Origin: JBBPZA01 sp963797015
Lineage (GTDB): Bacteria; Actinomycetota; Thermoleophilia; Solirubrobacterales; Solirubrobacteraceae
Assembly (NCBI GenBank): GCA_963797015.1
Contig: CAWCNV010000001.1
Location: 434,001 to 498,000, forward strand
Direction of reading: 5' to 3'
Length of the DNA: 64,000 bases
Shown: positions 45,519 to 55,499 of the stretch, in pieces
Layout: each line of letters begins with the position of its first letter
How positions within the stretch are numbered: the first letter of the stretch is position 1
The notes under the pieces: model-generated
The model's database searches: none
Seen by the model: only the letters and a program-made list of their open reading frames with translations
What the model was told of the DNA's origin: nothing
Position numbers and translations under genes: made by a program

Positions 45519-47948
45519 ATGCTCGTCCCCCGCTTCTGGCTCGAGGACCACGTGCGTCCGCCGCTGACCACGGCCCAGCTCGTCGAGCGCCTCGACCTCA
45601 CGGGAACGAAGGTCGAGCGCGTCCACCGCCACGGCGTGGGCTCGCCCGAGCGCTTCGTGGTCGGCTGCGTGCTCGAGGCGCAACCCCATCCCGACGCGGA
45701 CCGCCTGCGCGTGTGCACCGTCGACGTCGGCGACGGCGCGCCCAACCAGATCGTGTGCGGGGCGCCCAACGTCGAAGCCGGCCAGACCGTGGCTGTCGCG
45801 CTTCCCGGAGCCGTGATGCCGGACGGAACAGAGCTGGGCCCCGCCAAGCTGCGCGGCGTCGAGTCGCAGGGCATGATCCTGGCCGAGGACGAGCTCGCGA
45901 TCGGGACGGCCCACGAGGGGATCGTCGTGCTGGAGGACGGTCCGGCGCCCGGGACGGCGCTGGCCGATGTGCTCCCGATCGCCACCGACGTGCTCGAGCT
46001 CGAGATCACCCCCAACCGGCCCGACTGCCTCGGCGTCTACGGCGTCGCGCGCGAGGTGCACGCGGCGACGGGCACGGTGCTGGGGCCCGAGCCGTGGCGC
46101 GAGGACCCGGGGACGCCGGGGCCGGTCGAGGGCGCCCAGGTCGTGGTGGAGGATCCGGAGCTGTGCCCGCGCTTCACCGCGCGCGTGTTCGAGAACGTGC
46201 GCGTCGGGCCCTCGCCGGAGTGGCTCAAGGCACGTCTCACCGCAGCCGGCCAGCGCCCGATCTCGAACGTCGTCGACATAACCAACTTCGTGATGCTGCT
46301 CACCGGCCAGCCGCTGCACGCATTCGACCTCGATCGCGTCGCCGGTCGGCGCCTGGTGGTGCGCAGAGGGCACGAGGGGGAGGAGCTCGAGACGCTCGAC
46401 GGCGAGCGCCGCCCCCTGGACCCGGACATGATGGTCATCCTCGACGACGACGGCCCCACCAGCCTCGCGGGGATCATGGGCGGCACCCGCAGCGAGGTCG
46501 GTCCCGACACCACCTCCGTCCTGATGGAGGTCGCGACGTGGGACGGCCCCAACATCCATCGCACCTCGCAGCGGCTCGGGCTGCGCAGCGAGGCCTCGGC
46601 GCGCTTCGAGAAGGGGCTGTCGCCGGAGTCGACGCTCGAGGCCCAGGCCGTGGCCGCGCGGCTGATGGTCGAGCTCTGCGGCGCCACGCCGGCGCCAGGC
46701 ACGATCGACGTCGGCGGGGCGCCGCCGCCGCCCGCCCCGATCCGCCTGCGCGACGCCAAGCTCGCGCGCGTGCTCGGCAAGCCGATCCCACGGCTGCGGA
46801 GCCAGGAGATCCTGCGCAGCCTGGCCTTCGAGACGGCCCACGCGCGCGACGGGCTCGACGCGCGCGCGCCGCACTTCCGCCGCAACGACGTGACCCGCGA
46901 GGCGGACCTGATCGAGGAGGTCGCGCGCATCGACGGCCTCCAGAAGCTCCCGTCCACGATCCCGGCGACGCGCTCGGCGCCGGGGGCCGATCCGCGGCCC
47001 GCGGGCCTGACCGCGCGCCAGCGCCTGCGCCGCGAGGCCCAGGACGCGCTCGTCGCGTGCGGGCTGCACGAGATCCTCGGGTGGGCGTTCGGCGAGCCCG
47101 AGACTCCCGACCGGCTGCGCCTCCCGGCGGACGATCCGCGCCGCGCAGGCGCCGTGCTGGCCAACCCGATGTCGGCCGACCAGTCGGTGATGCGCACGCT
47201 GCTGCTGCCGTCGCTGCTCGAGGCGGCGCGCCACAACCTCGCGCGCGGTGCTCCCGGCGTGCGCCTGTTCGAGGCGGCGCCGGTGTATCTGCCCACCGGT
47301 ACGGACTCGCTGCCCGACGAGCCGTTCCACGTCGCCGGCCTGCTCGTCGGGCCCGCTCGACCGCCGACCTGGCGCGACGCCTCGCCGCCGCGGGCCGACC
47401 TGTTCGCCGCCAAGGGCGTGCTCGTCGGGCTGCTGGACAGGCTGCGCGCGCCGTGGTCGGTGCAGGCCGCCCCGGAGCCGTTCCTGCACCCGGGCCGTGC
47501 GGCGACGGTGCTGGTGGAAGGCAAGCCCGTCGGCTGGCTCGGCGAGCTGCACCCGCTCGTCGCGCGCGTCTACGACCTCGAGGACGGAGCCGCCTTCGAG
47601 CTCGACCTCGACGCGGTCGCGGAGACGGTCCAGAGCCGGGTGCAGCGCTACGTGGACCTAACGAGCTTCCCCGCGGTGCGGCTCGACGTGGCCTACTCGC
47701 TGCCGGCCGAGGTGCCCGCGGCGCGGCTGGAGGAGGTGGTCCGCGAAACGGCCGGCCCGCTGCTGGCCGGAGCTGAGATCTTCGATCGCTACGAGGGCCG
47801 CCAGGCGGGCGAGGGACGCGTCTCGATCGCCGTGCACCTCGCCTTCCGGGCGCCCGACCGCACGCTGACCGACGAGCAGGCGATCGAGATCCGCGACCGC
47901 ATAACGCGGGCGGTAGAGGAACAGCTGGGGGGGACGTACCGTGCCTGA
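45519..47948 (+). CDS. pheT: Phenylalanine--tRNA ligase beta subunit
   Basis: 809 residues from ATG 45519. The domain order is that of bacterial PheT: N-terminal EMAP-like tRNA-binding domain (VGCVLEAQPHPDADRLRVCTVD), B3/B4 editing domain (HAFDLDRVAGRRL, LAGIMGG), B5, catalytic-like core, and a C-terminal anticodon-binding FDX-ACB domain (SFPAVRLDVAYSL onward). It edits Tyr-tRNA(Phe) and binds tRNA. The stop lies 8 nt inside argC, so arginine genes are read from this operon. Confidence 0.96.
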   Translation: MLVPRFWLEDHVRPPLTTAQLVERLDLTGTKVERVHRHGVGSPERFVVGCVLEAQPHPDADRLRVCTVDVGDGAPNQIVCGAPNVEAGQTVAVALPGAVMPDGTELGPAKLRGVESQGMILAEDELAIGTAHEGIVVLEDGPAPGTALADVLPIATDVLELEITPNRPDCLGVYGVAREVHAATGTVLGPEPWREDPGTPGPVEGAQVVVEDPELCPRFTARVFENVRVGPSPEWLKARLTAAGQRPISNVVDITNFVMLLTGQPLHAFDLDRVAGRRLVVRRGHEGEELETLDGERRPLDPDMMVILDDDGPTSLAGIMGGTRSEVGPDTTSVLMEVATWDGPNIHRTSQRLGLRSEASARFEKGLSPESTLEAQAVAARLMVELCGATPAPGTIDVGGAPPPPAPIRLRDAKLARVLGKPIPRLRSQEILRSLAFETAHARDGLDARAPHFRRNDVTREADLIEEVARIDGLQKLPSTIPATRSAPGADPRPAGLTARQRLRREAQDALVACGLHEILGWAFGEPETPDRLRLPADDPRRAGAVLANPMSADQSVMRTLLLPSLLEAARHNLARGAPGVRLFEAAPVYLPTGTDSLPDEPFHVAGLLVGPARPPTWRDASPPRADLFAAKGVLVGLLDRLRAPWSVQAAPEPFLHPGRAATVLVEGKPVGWLGELHPLVARVYDLEDGAAFELDLDAVAETVQSRVQRYVDLTSFPAVRLDVAYSLPAEVPAARLEEVVRETAGPLLAGAEIFDRYEGRQAGEGRVSIAVHLAFRAPDRTLTDEQAIEIRDRITRAVEEQLGGTYRA

Positions 47949-48939
47949 GGCAGCGGTACTCGGGGCGTCGGGCTTCGCCGGTGCGCTGGCCGCGCAGCTG
48001 CTGTGGCGCCATCCCTCGTTCGAGCTCGTGGCCGTGACGAGCCGCAGCGACGCCGGGCGGCGGCTCGACGACCTCTATCCGCGCCACCGGGTTCCGCTCG
48101 AGCTCGAGGAGCTCGACATCGATCGCCACGCGCAGGTCGATGCCGCGGTCGTCGCCTACCCGCACGGGGCGTCGGCCGAGGTGGTCGCCGGGCTGGTGGC
48201 GCGTGGGGTGCGCGTGGTCGACCTGTCGGCCGACTTCCGCCTGCGCGACGCGTCGCTCTACGAGCGCTGGTACGGACCGCATCCCGTGCCGACGCTGATC
48301 GACGAGGCGGTCTACGGACTGAGCGAGCTCTACCGCGAGCCCACGGCTTCCGCGCGGCTGGTCGCCAACCCGGGCTGCTTTCCGACGGCCGCCGTGCTCA
48401 CGCTCGCGCCGCTCGCACGGGCGGGGCTGATCGGCGACGTGGTGATCGACGCCAAGACCGGCATATCGGGCGCCGGGCGCGCGCCGACCGAGCGCACGCA
48501 CTTCGTATCCGTCGACGAGAACATCGTCCCCTACGGCGTCGGCGCGCACCGCCACTCGCCCGAGATCGACCAGGAGCTCGCCGCTCTCGGGGCGGGTGCG
48601 GCGCGGGCCACGTTCGTGCCCCACCTCGTGCCGCTCGACCAGGGCGAGCTCGTCTCTTGCTACGTCACTCCCGCGCGCGCGACCGACGAGGACGAGCTGC
48701 GCTCGCTTTACGAGCAGGCCTACGCGCACGAGCCGTTCGTGGAGCTCGCCGACCGACCGCCCGGAGTGCGCGACGTGCGCGAGACCAACCTCTGCCGCAT
48801 CCACGTGCACCACGACCGGCGCACCGACCGGATCCTCGCGTTCGGAGCGACCGACAACCTCTGGAAGGGGACCTCCTCGCAGGCGGTACAGAACCTCAAC
48901 CTCATGTTCGGCCGGCCGGAGGGGGAAGGGATCTCGTGA
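47941..48939 (+). CDS. argC: N-acetyl-gamma-glutamyl-phosphate reductase
   Basis: 332 residues from GTG 47941, overlapping pheT by 8 nt. Rossmann opening AVLGASGFAGALAAQLLWRHP, catalytic Cys in NPGCFPTAAVL (about 142), and a substrate-binding His late in GVGAHRHSPEI. It reduces N-acetylglutamyl phosphate to the semialdehyde with NADPH, step 3 of arginine synthesis. The stop overlaps argJ as GTGA. Confidence 0.96.
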   Translation: MPEAAVLGASGFAGALAAQLLWRHPSFELVAVTSRSDAGRRLDDLYPRHRVPLELEELDIDRHAQVDAAVVAYPHGASAEVVAGLVARGVRVVDLSADFRLRDASLYERWYGPHPVPTLIDEAVYGLSELYREPTASARLVANPGCFPTAAVLTLAPLARAGLIGDVVIDAKTGISGAGRAPTERTHFVSVDENIVPYGVGAHRHSPEIDQELAALGAGAARATFVPHLVPLDQGELVSCYVTPARATDEDELRSLYEQAYAHEPFVELADRPPGVRDVRETNLCRIHVHHDRRTDRILAFGATDNLWKGTSSQAVQNLNLMFGRPEGEGIS

Positions 48940-50225
48940 GCGGCGCGCCCGCCCCGGAGCGGTCCGCTCCCGGCCGGCCCGCTTCCGGCGCGGGCTTCTT
49001 CGCGTCCCGCTGGGTCGAGCGGCCCGCGCACGCGCGGGAGCTTCCCGGTGGGCTGCCCGCCGGCTTCCGCGCCGGCGCGGGCACCGCCGGGATCAAGCCC
49101 AGCGGCGCGAGCGACCTGGCGCTGCTCGTCTCAGACGCGCCGGAGACCACGAGCGCGGCGCGCTTCACGCGCTCCGGCACCGCGGCCGCTCCGGTGCTGG
49201 TGTGCCGCGAGCGCTGCGAGCTCGGCGCGCTGCGGGGGGTGGTGGCCAACGCGGGCAACGCCAACGCAGCCACGGGCGCGAACGGCTACGACGCCGCGGC
49301 GCGCATGCAGGCCTCCGCCGCGGAGGCATTGGCGGTCGGCCCGTCGGCCGTCGCCGTCGCCTCCACCGGCGTGATCGGCGTGCCGCTCCCGATCGAGCGG
49401 ATCGAGCGCACGCTGCCGGAGGTCGCCTCCGCAGTTGCCGTGGAAGGCGACGAGCCGTTCGCGGAGGCGATCATGACCACCGATGCGTTCGCGAAACGGG
49501 CCACGCTCGAGGTGGAGCTGCCGGGCGGCACGGTGCGGCTCGCCGGCCAGGCCAAGGGCGCCGGGATGATGTCGCCGTCGTTCGCGACGTTGCTGTCCTT
49601 CGTCGAGACCGACGCTGCGCTCGAGCCCGAGACCGCTGACCTGCTGCTCGGCGTGTGCGTCAAGCGCTCGTTCGAGCGCATCACCGTCGACGGCCAGCTC
49701 TCGACCAACGACACCGCGATCCTGATGGCCAGCGGGGCGGCCGGCGTGCGCGTCGCGCCGGAGAGCGAGGACGAGCTGCGGTTGGGGGAGGCACTCGACG
49801 CGCTCCTGCGCCAGCTCGCGCTGCTGGTCGTCGGCGACGGCGAGGGGGCCCGGCGCGTGGGCCGCGTGGTGGTCCGCGGCGGCCATCCCGAGCACGTCGA
49901 GCGCGCCGCGCGCGCGGTCGCCGATTCGCCGTTGGTCAAGGCCGCCCTGCACGGCGGCGACCCCAACTGGGGCCGGATCGTGCAATCGATCGGGATGGCC
50001 CTGCCGGGCACCGCGCCGCTGCCCGTCGACGTCGCCATCGAGGGCGTGCCGGTGTGCTCGGCCGGTGCCGCGCTGCCCTTTGACGAGCGGGCGCTCGCGC
50101 ACGCGGTGGCGGGCGACGAGGTCGACTACGAGGTTGGGCTGCCGGGCGAGGGCGCGGAGACCGAGGTCTTCTTCTCCGACCTGTCCCATGAATACGTGAC
50201 GATCAATGCCGAGTACACCACCTGA
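48936..50225 (+). CDS. argJ: Bifunctional ornithine acetyltransferase / N-acetylglutamate synthase
   Basis: 429 residues from GTG 48936; the first 25 residues are a Pro-rich extension. GIKPSGASDLALLVSD opens the fold. The self-cleavage nucleophile Thr is in KGAGMMSPSFATLLSF, where the usual MATML reads FATLL. HGGDPNWGRIVQSIG and a C-terminal LSHEYVTINAEYTT are conserved. It recycles the acetyl group from acetylornithine to glutamate. It overlaps argB by 20 nt. Confidence 0.95.
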   Translation: MSGAPAPERSAPGRPASGAGFFASRWVERPAHARELPGGLPAGFRAGAGTAGIKPSGASDLALLVSDAPETTSAARFTRSGTAAAPVLVCRERCELGALRGVVANAGNANAATGANGYDAAARMQASAAEALAVGPSAVAVASTGVIGVPLPIERIERTLPEVASAVAVEGDEPFAEAIMTTDAFAKRATLEVELPGGTVRLAGQAKGAGMMSPSFATLLSFVETDAALEPETADLLLGVCVKRSFERITVDGQLSTNDTAILMASGAAGVRVAPESEDELRLGEALDALLRQLALLVVGDGEGARRVGRVVVRGGHPEHVERAARAVADSPLVKAALHGGDPNWGRIVQSIGMALPGTAPLPVDVAIEGVPVCSAGAALPFDERALAHAVAGDEVDYEVGLPGEGAETEVFFSDLSHEYVTINAEYTT

Positions 50226-51063
50226 CGTCCGCACGCTGCTCGAGGCGCTCCCGTACATCCGGGAGTTCCACGGCAAGACCGTCGTCATCAAGTACGGCGG
50301 CGCGGCGATGAGCGACCCGGCGCTGCGCGAGGAGTTCGCCCGCGACGTCGTGCTGCTCAAGTACGTCGGCCTCGATCCGATCGTCGTGCACGGCGGCGGC
50401 CCCGACATCACCGCCTACATGGAGCGCCTCGACCTCCCGGTGGAGTTCGTCGGCGGCCTGCGCGTGTCGACCGAGGCCACCGTCGAGGTGGCCAAGATGG
50501 TCCTGGTCGGCAAGGTCAACAAGGACATAGTGCTGCGCATCAACCGCCACGGGCAGCCGGCGGTGGGCCTGTGCGGCGACGACGGACTGCTCTTCCGGGT
50601 TGCGCGGCAGACCGCGCCCGGAGGCGAGGACATCGGCTTCGTCGGGCGCATCGAGCGCGTCGACGTCAACGTGCTGCGCCACGTCGCGCGCGACTACATA
50701 CCGGTCATCGCCTCGGTGGGAGCGGACCGCGAGGGCCACTCCTACAACGTCAACGCCGACGAGGCGGCGGGCGCGGTGTCCGCGGCGCTGGGCGCCTACA
50801 AGGTCATGTTCCTGACCGACGTCGAGGGCTGGCGCCGCGACGTGGCCGACCCGTCGACGCTGGTGAGCGAGGCGAGCTCGGCCGAGGTGCTGGCCGCCCT
50901 GGACGGCATGACCGGCGGCATGCGACCCAAGCTCGAGGCCTGTGTGCGGGCGATCGAGGGCGGGACGACCTTCGCCCACATAGTCGACGGCCGCGTGCCC
51001 CACTCGCTGCTGATCGAGCTCTTCACCGACGCCGGCATCGGCACCAAGGTCCGCGCGGCGTGA
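50206..51063 (+). CDS. argB: Acetylglutamate kinase
   Basis: 285 residues from ATG 50206. AAK-fold marks: VVIKYGGAAMSDPALRE, VHGGGPDITAYMERL, FVGGLRVSTEATVEVAKMVLVGKVNK, VNADEAAGAVSAALGAYKVMFLTDVEG, and a C-terminal GGTTFAHIVDGRVPHSLLIELFT. It phosphorylates N-acetylglutamate, the usual feedback point for arginine. The N-terminal extension typical of arginine-inhibited forms is short here, so feedback by arginine cannot be read off. Confidence 0.96.
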   Translation: MPSTPPDVRTLLEALPYIREFHGKTVVIKYGGAAMSDPALREEFARDVVLLKYVGLDPIVVHGGGPDITAYMERLDLPVEFVGGLRVSTEATVEVAKMVLVGKVNKDIVLRINRHGQPAVGLCGDDGLLFRVARQTAPGGEDIGFVGRIERVDVNVLRHVARDYIPVIASVGADREGHSYNVNADEAAGAVSAALGAYKVMFLTDVEGWRRDVADPSTLVSEASSAEVLAALDGMTGGMRPKLEACVRAIEGGTTFAHIVDGRVPHSLLIELFTDAGIGTKVRAA

Positions 51064-51121
51064 GCTGCTCGCCGATCAATTCAGCGACCGTCGCGCGCCG
51101 CGGCTCGCGGTCGCTCTCGGC

Positions 51122-52279
51122 GTGAGCCTCGCCGAGCTCCAGACGCTCGAGCGCGAGTGGCTCGTCCCCACCTACGCGCGGCTGCCGGTCGAGTTCGTGC
51201 GCGGCGAGGGCGCGCGGCTGTGGGACGGCGAGGGCAACGAGTACCTCGACTTCCTGACCGGCATCTCGGTGTCGAGCGTCGGGCACTGCCACCCCGCGGT
51301 GGTGGCGGCGATCCGCGAGCAGGCCGAGCGTCTGATCCACGTCGGCAACCTGTTCTACTCCGAGCCCTCGCTGCGCCTGGCCGGGCGGCTGGCCGCGCAC
51401 TCGCTGGGCGGGAAGGTGTTCTTCACCAACTCGGGCGCCGAGGCGGTCGAGGCCGCGCTCAAGCTCGCGCGCAAGCGCCGGCCCGGGGGAGGGGTGGTGT
51501 CCGTGCTCAACGCATTCCACGGGCGCACCTATGGCGCGCTGTCGGCGACGCCGCAGGAGTCCAAGCAGGCGCCGTTCGCCCCGCTCGTGCCCGGCTTCCG
51601 CGCGGTGGCGCCGGAAGCCGGCGCGCTATGGGAGGCGGTCGGCGACGGCACCGCTGCCTTGCTGCTCGAGCCCGTGCAGGGCGAGGGCGGGATCCACGTC
51701 CTCGACGACGACCTCCTGCGCGCCGCGCGCGCGGCCTGCGACGCGACCGGGGCGGCGCTGATCTTCGACGAGATCCAGTGCGGAATGGGGCGCACGGGCA
51801 CGCTGTGGGCGTGGCAGGAGAGCGGCGTGCGACCCGACGCGATGACCGTGGCCAAGCCACTGGGCGGGGGGCTGCCGATTGGGGCGTTGATCACGTCGCC
51901 CGAGCTCGGCGACGTGCTCGCGGCTGGCGACCACGGCTCGACCTTCGCCGGCGCTCCGCTCGTCGCCGCGGCGGCGCTCGCCGTGCTCGACGTGATCGAC
52001 GACCCGGCGCTGCTGCACAACGTCCGCGAGCGCGGCGCCCAGCTCGCCGCAGGCCTGTCCGCGCTGCCCGCCGCGCGCGAGGTCCGCGGCCGCGGACTGA
52101 TGCTCGCGATCGAGCTCGACGGCGGCGGCCCCGAGCTCGTACGCCGCGCGTTGCTCGAGCGGCGGCTGGTCCTCAACGCGACGGGCCCGACCACCGTCCG
52201 CTTCCTGCCGCCGCTGACGGTCAGCGCCGGCGAGATCGACAAGGCGCTCGAGCGCTTGCGTCCCCTGCTCGCCGGCTAG
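51122..52279 (+). CDS. argD: Acetylornithine aminotransferase
   Basis: 385 residues from GTG 51122. Class III aminotransferase with LPVEFVRGEGARLWDGEGNEYLDFLTGISV, NSGAEAVEAALKLARK, FHGRTYGALSAT, LIFDEIQCGMGRTG and the PLP lysine in TVAKPLGGGLPIG. It makes N-acetylornithine. A 58-nt gap separates it from argB. Its TAG stop shares a CTAG with the stop of the convergent sulfatase. No argF follows; argG appears only at 56917. Confidence 0.95.
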   Translation: MSLAELQTLEREWLVPTYARLPVEFVRGEGARLWDGEGNEYLDFLTGISVSSVGHCHPAVVAAIREQAERLIHVGNLFYSEPSLRLAGRLAAHSLGGKVFFTNSGAEAVEAALKLARKRRPGGGVVSVLNAFHGRTYGALSATPQESKQAPFAPLVPGFRAVAPEAGALWEAVGDGTAALLLEPVQGEGGIHVLDDDLLRAARAACDATGAALIFDEIQCGMGRTGTLWAWQESGVRPDAMTVAKPLGGGLPIGALITSPELGDVLAAGDHGSTFAGAPLVAAAALAVLDVIDDPALLHNVRERGAQLAAGLSALPAAREVRGRGLMLAIELDGGGPELVRRALLERRLVLNATGPTTVRFLPPLTVSAGEIDKALERLRPLLAG

Positions 52280-54141
52280 GGCGCGTACGTGCCCGCGAGC
52301 ACGGCGCCAGGTACCGGCCTGCACCGGCCAGGTACTCGTCGCCGGAGGCGGCGGCGCGGTCGATCGCCGCCTTGTAGGGCAGCACCGCGACGCCGAGGTA
52401 GGTGAGCGCGTTGAGGGCGAGGAGCCGCACGCGCACGTTGTCGTGGGTGTCGAGCGTCTGGGCGAGGAAGGCCACCGGGCGCCCGGTGTGACCGAGCCGC
52501 GCGAGGGCCTCGGCCGCGACCACCCGCACGTGAACCGAGGCATCGTGCTTCAGCCGCTTGTTGAGCGCCCCCACAGCGCTCCGGCCGGCGTCGCCGAGCA
52601 TGACCATGCCCTGAGCCGCCCAATAGCGGACCACCTCGTTGTCGTCGCGCAGGCTCTCGATCAGCGCTTCGAGGTTCTCCGGATCGCGCTCGATCGCGGT
52701 CTGCGCGACCCGCATCACGCGCAGCAGCGGGTAGGCGCCCGGTGCGCGGCTCTGCTCGTAGCCCTCCAGCGGCGACCCCTCCGGGATGAAGCCGTTGTCG
52801 TTGACCGCGACCAGGTGCGCGTCGAGCGCGCGGCGCAGGCGCGTCAGCAGGTCCTCGTGGCGGCGCTTTGAGGCGAGGTTGCGCAGCTGGTCCGGATCCC
52901 GCCACAGGTCGTAGAGCTCCTCGGCGGGCTTCTCGTCCCAGAAGCGTTCCTGGAGCGGGGTCACGCTGGCGTCCAGGTGGCGCCGCTCCCACTCCTGGTA
53001 GCCCTTCTGGAGCCACATGAAGGCGACATGCTGGCCATAGGGGCGGTGCGGCATGTAGTTGCGGACGTAGAGGTAGCGCTCGTCGCGCACCGCACGCTGG
53101 AGGTCGTAGCGCTCGTCCATGCGGCTGCGCTGCCCGAAGACGTAGGCGTTCTCGCCGCGCTGCTTCGGCTCGCCCAGGAACGCCGTGCCCTGCATGTAGC
53201 GCGGCACGACGCACGCCGGCCAGCGACAGGACGGTCGGCGGGAAGTCGGCGAAGCCGACGGGCGCCTCGATCACCGTCCCGGGGCGCGCCGGCGCGAGCC
53301 GCGACCACTTGTCGGGGATCCGTACGATCAGCGGCACCCGCAGCCCGCGGTCGTTGGCGAACCGCTTGCTCCAGGGCAGCACGCCGCCGTTGTCGGAGAA
53401 GTAGAAGACGATCGTGTCGTCGCTCAGGCCGTCTGCCTCCAGCTCCGACAGGCGCGCCGCCAGCTCGCCGTCCATCTGCGCGATGCGGTCGTAGTACTGC
53501 GCGAGGTCGGTGCGCGTGGTCGTCGTGTCGGGATAGAACGGCGGGATGCGCACGTCCTGCGGACGCGTCCGTCCCGGACGCTGGGCGAACACGCTCGACT
53601 CGTGCGTGGTGAGCGTCGTGAACTGCGCGAAGAACGGCGCGCCCGCAGGCCGCTTGCGCCAGTGCGCCTGCGCGCTCGACTCGTCCCAGGTCGCGGCCAG
53701 GTCGATGTCGGCGTTGTAGTCGGTCTTCGAGTTGTTGAGCGTGTAGTAGCCGGCGCGGCGCAGGAGCTCGGGCCAGCCGCGCACGGAGGAGGGCAGCTTC
53801 GCGATCGCGCGCATGTGGTGGGCGGGCCCGGCCGTGGCCGAGTGCAGGCCCGTGATCAGGGTGAACCGCGACGGCGCGCACACGGGCGCGTCGCTGTAGA
53901 CCGTCTCGTAGCGGATGCCCTCCTCGGCCAGGCGGTCGATCGTCGGCGTGCGCGCGACTCGGTCGCCGTAAGCGCCGAGGTACGGCGAGGCATCGTCGCT
54001 GATGAACCACAGGACGTTCGGTCGCCCACGCCGGCGCGATGCCCGCGCGCGCGCCGGCCCCGAGGCGGCGAGCAACGTGCCCGCCGCGGCTGCGCTTCCC
54101 GCGAGGAACGAACGCCGATCCAGACTCCGGCGCTCCGTCAT
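52276..54141 (-). pseudogene. Tat-exported sulfatase with C-terminal HEAT repeats, split by two frameshifts
   Basis: Starts at ATG 54141 (ATGA overlap with the next sulfatase). Tat signal (RRSFLAGSAAAAGTLLAASG), N-terminal LWFISDDASPYLGAYGD, and the formylglycine site CAPSR in SDAPVCAPSRFTL. Around 53206-53214 the frame breaks after PTVLSLAGV; homology goes on in another frame (VPRYMQGTAFLGEPKQRGEN). That frame carries HEAT-like repeats (VVRYWAAQGMVMLGDAG, VRVVAAEALARLGHTG). Near 52301-52312 a second shift restores the first frame for the end (AVLAGTYAP). It is either a pseudogene or an assembly error at two sites. Confidence 0.75.
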
Positions 54142-55499
54142 GACCCGGGGTAGCGGGCCGCGTGGTCGGCCTTGACCTGCGCGTCGAACTCGGCCATCCG
54201 GGCGAGCAGCTCCTCGACGAGCCGCGGATGGCGATCGCTCACGTCGTAGCTCTCCTCCTCATCGACGTCGAGGTCGAACAGCTGGGGTAGCTCCGCGGTG
54301 GTGTCGTAATCGCGGGCGGTGAAGTAGGGGCCGGCCATGCGGCTGCGGTGCAGCTTCCACTTCCCGCGGCGGACGGCGTTGAGCCTGCCGTTGGACCCCG
54401 AGTCGTCGAAGTAGAAGACGTCGCCGCGGTCCACGACCTTGCGCGTCCTCCATGCGCGCAGGAGGCTGCGACCGTCCAGGGGTCGGGTCGGATCCGGCTC
54501 GACGCCGACCGCCTCGAGCAGCGTGGGGAGCACGTCCGTGAACATGCCCGGGGCCGTGTAGGTCGCGCCGCGGGGAACGACGCCGGGCCACTCGACGATG
54601 AACGGCACCCGGGGGCCGCCCTCGTAGGTCTCGGACTTGCGCCCGTTGAGGCCGCCGGTGCTTCCCACGAACCAGGGCCCGTTGTCGCTCGCGAAGATCA
54701 CGCACGTGTTCCTGCGGACGCCCGGAGCGCCGAGCTGGTCCAGCAGGACGCCCACGTAGCGGTCGATCTCCTGCACCGAGTCGCCGTGGAGGCCGGCCGG
54801 CGACACGTTGGCACGCTCGGCCGCGAGCGGCGAATGCGGCTGCGTGGTCGCCAGCTCGACGAAGAACGGCTGCTCGGCGTGCCCGCGCACGAAGGCCACC
54901 GCCTGCTCGGTGAAGCGCCGCGTCAGCGGGGCCTGCTCGGGCGGCTCCTCGATGATCGTGCGGTCGTCGTAGAGCGACAGCGGCTTCTGGTCGTCGGAGT
55001 ACGGCACGCCGAAGAAGCGGTCGAAGCCGTGCTCCAGGGGATGCCAGTCCGGGTTCAGCCGCGGGTTGCCGAGGTGCCACTTCCCGAACAGCGCGGTCGC
55101 GTAGCCCGCCTGCTTCAGGTACTCCGGCAGCGTGCGCTCCTGCTTCGACAGCCCCCGCTGGAAGTCCGGCTGGAGCACGATCCCGAGGTTCGCCCGCGGG
55201 GCGTAGCGGCCCGTCAGCAGCGCGGTGCGCGACGGCGTGCAGGTCGCCTGGCCCGCGTAGAAGTCGGTGAAGCGCATTCCGCGGCGCGCCATGCCGTCCA
55301 GTACGGGCGTGCGAATCAGCGACGAGCCGTAGCAGCTCAGATCGCCGTAGCCGAGATCGTCGGTGAGGACGAACACGATGTTCGGAGGGCGGCGCGGGCC
55401 CCGCGCGCTCGCACCCGGCGCGCGGGTCGCCAGGGCGCCCAGACCGAGGGCGCCCGCGCCCTTGAGGACGTCCCGCCGCGTGACCGGCCCGGCGCTCAC
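54138..55499 (-). CDS. Tat-exported sulfatase
   Basis: 453 residues from GTG 55499. Tat signal TRRDVLKGAGALGLGALATRAP is followed by a complete sulfatase: NIVFVLTDDLGYGDLSCYG with metal Asp pair, the formylglycine motif CTPSR in GQATCTPSRTALLTGRY, ALFGKWHLGN, QPHSPLA, FASDNGPW and GRKSETYEGGPRVPF. It should hydrolyse sulfate esters outside the cell after a formylglycine-generating enzyme acts on Cys. The only undamaged gene of this three-sulfatase run. Confidence 0.92.
   Translation of the reverse strand: MSAGPVTRRDVLKGAGALGLGALATRAPGASARGPRRPPNIVFVLTDDLGYGDLSCYGSSLIRTPVLDGMARRGMRFTDFYAGQATCTPSRTALLTGRYAPRANLGIVLQPDFQRGLSKQERTLPEYLKQAGYATALFGKWHLGNPRLNPDWHPLEHGFDRFFGVPYSDDQKPLSLYDDRTIIEEPPEQAPLTRRFTEQAVAFVRGHAEQPFFVELATTQPHSPLAAERANVSPAGLHGDSVQEIDRYVGVLLDQLGAPGVRRNTCVIFASDNGPWFVGSTGGLNGRKSETYEGGPRVPFIVEWPGVVPRGATYTAPGMFTDVLPTLLEAVGVEPDPTRPLDGRSLLRAWRTRKVVDRGDVFYFDDSGSNGRLNAVRRGKWKLHRSRMAGPYFTARDYDTTAELPQLFDLDVDEEESYDVSDRHPRLVEELLARMAEFDAQVKADHAARYPGS

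Noticed and set aside
45408..47552. 714-codon minus-strand open frame
   Set aside because: Antisense of pheT with no recognisable domain.
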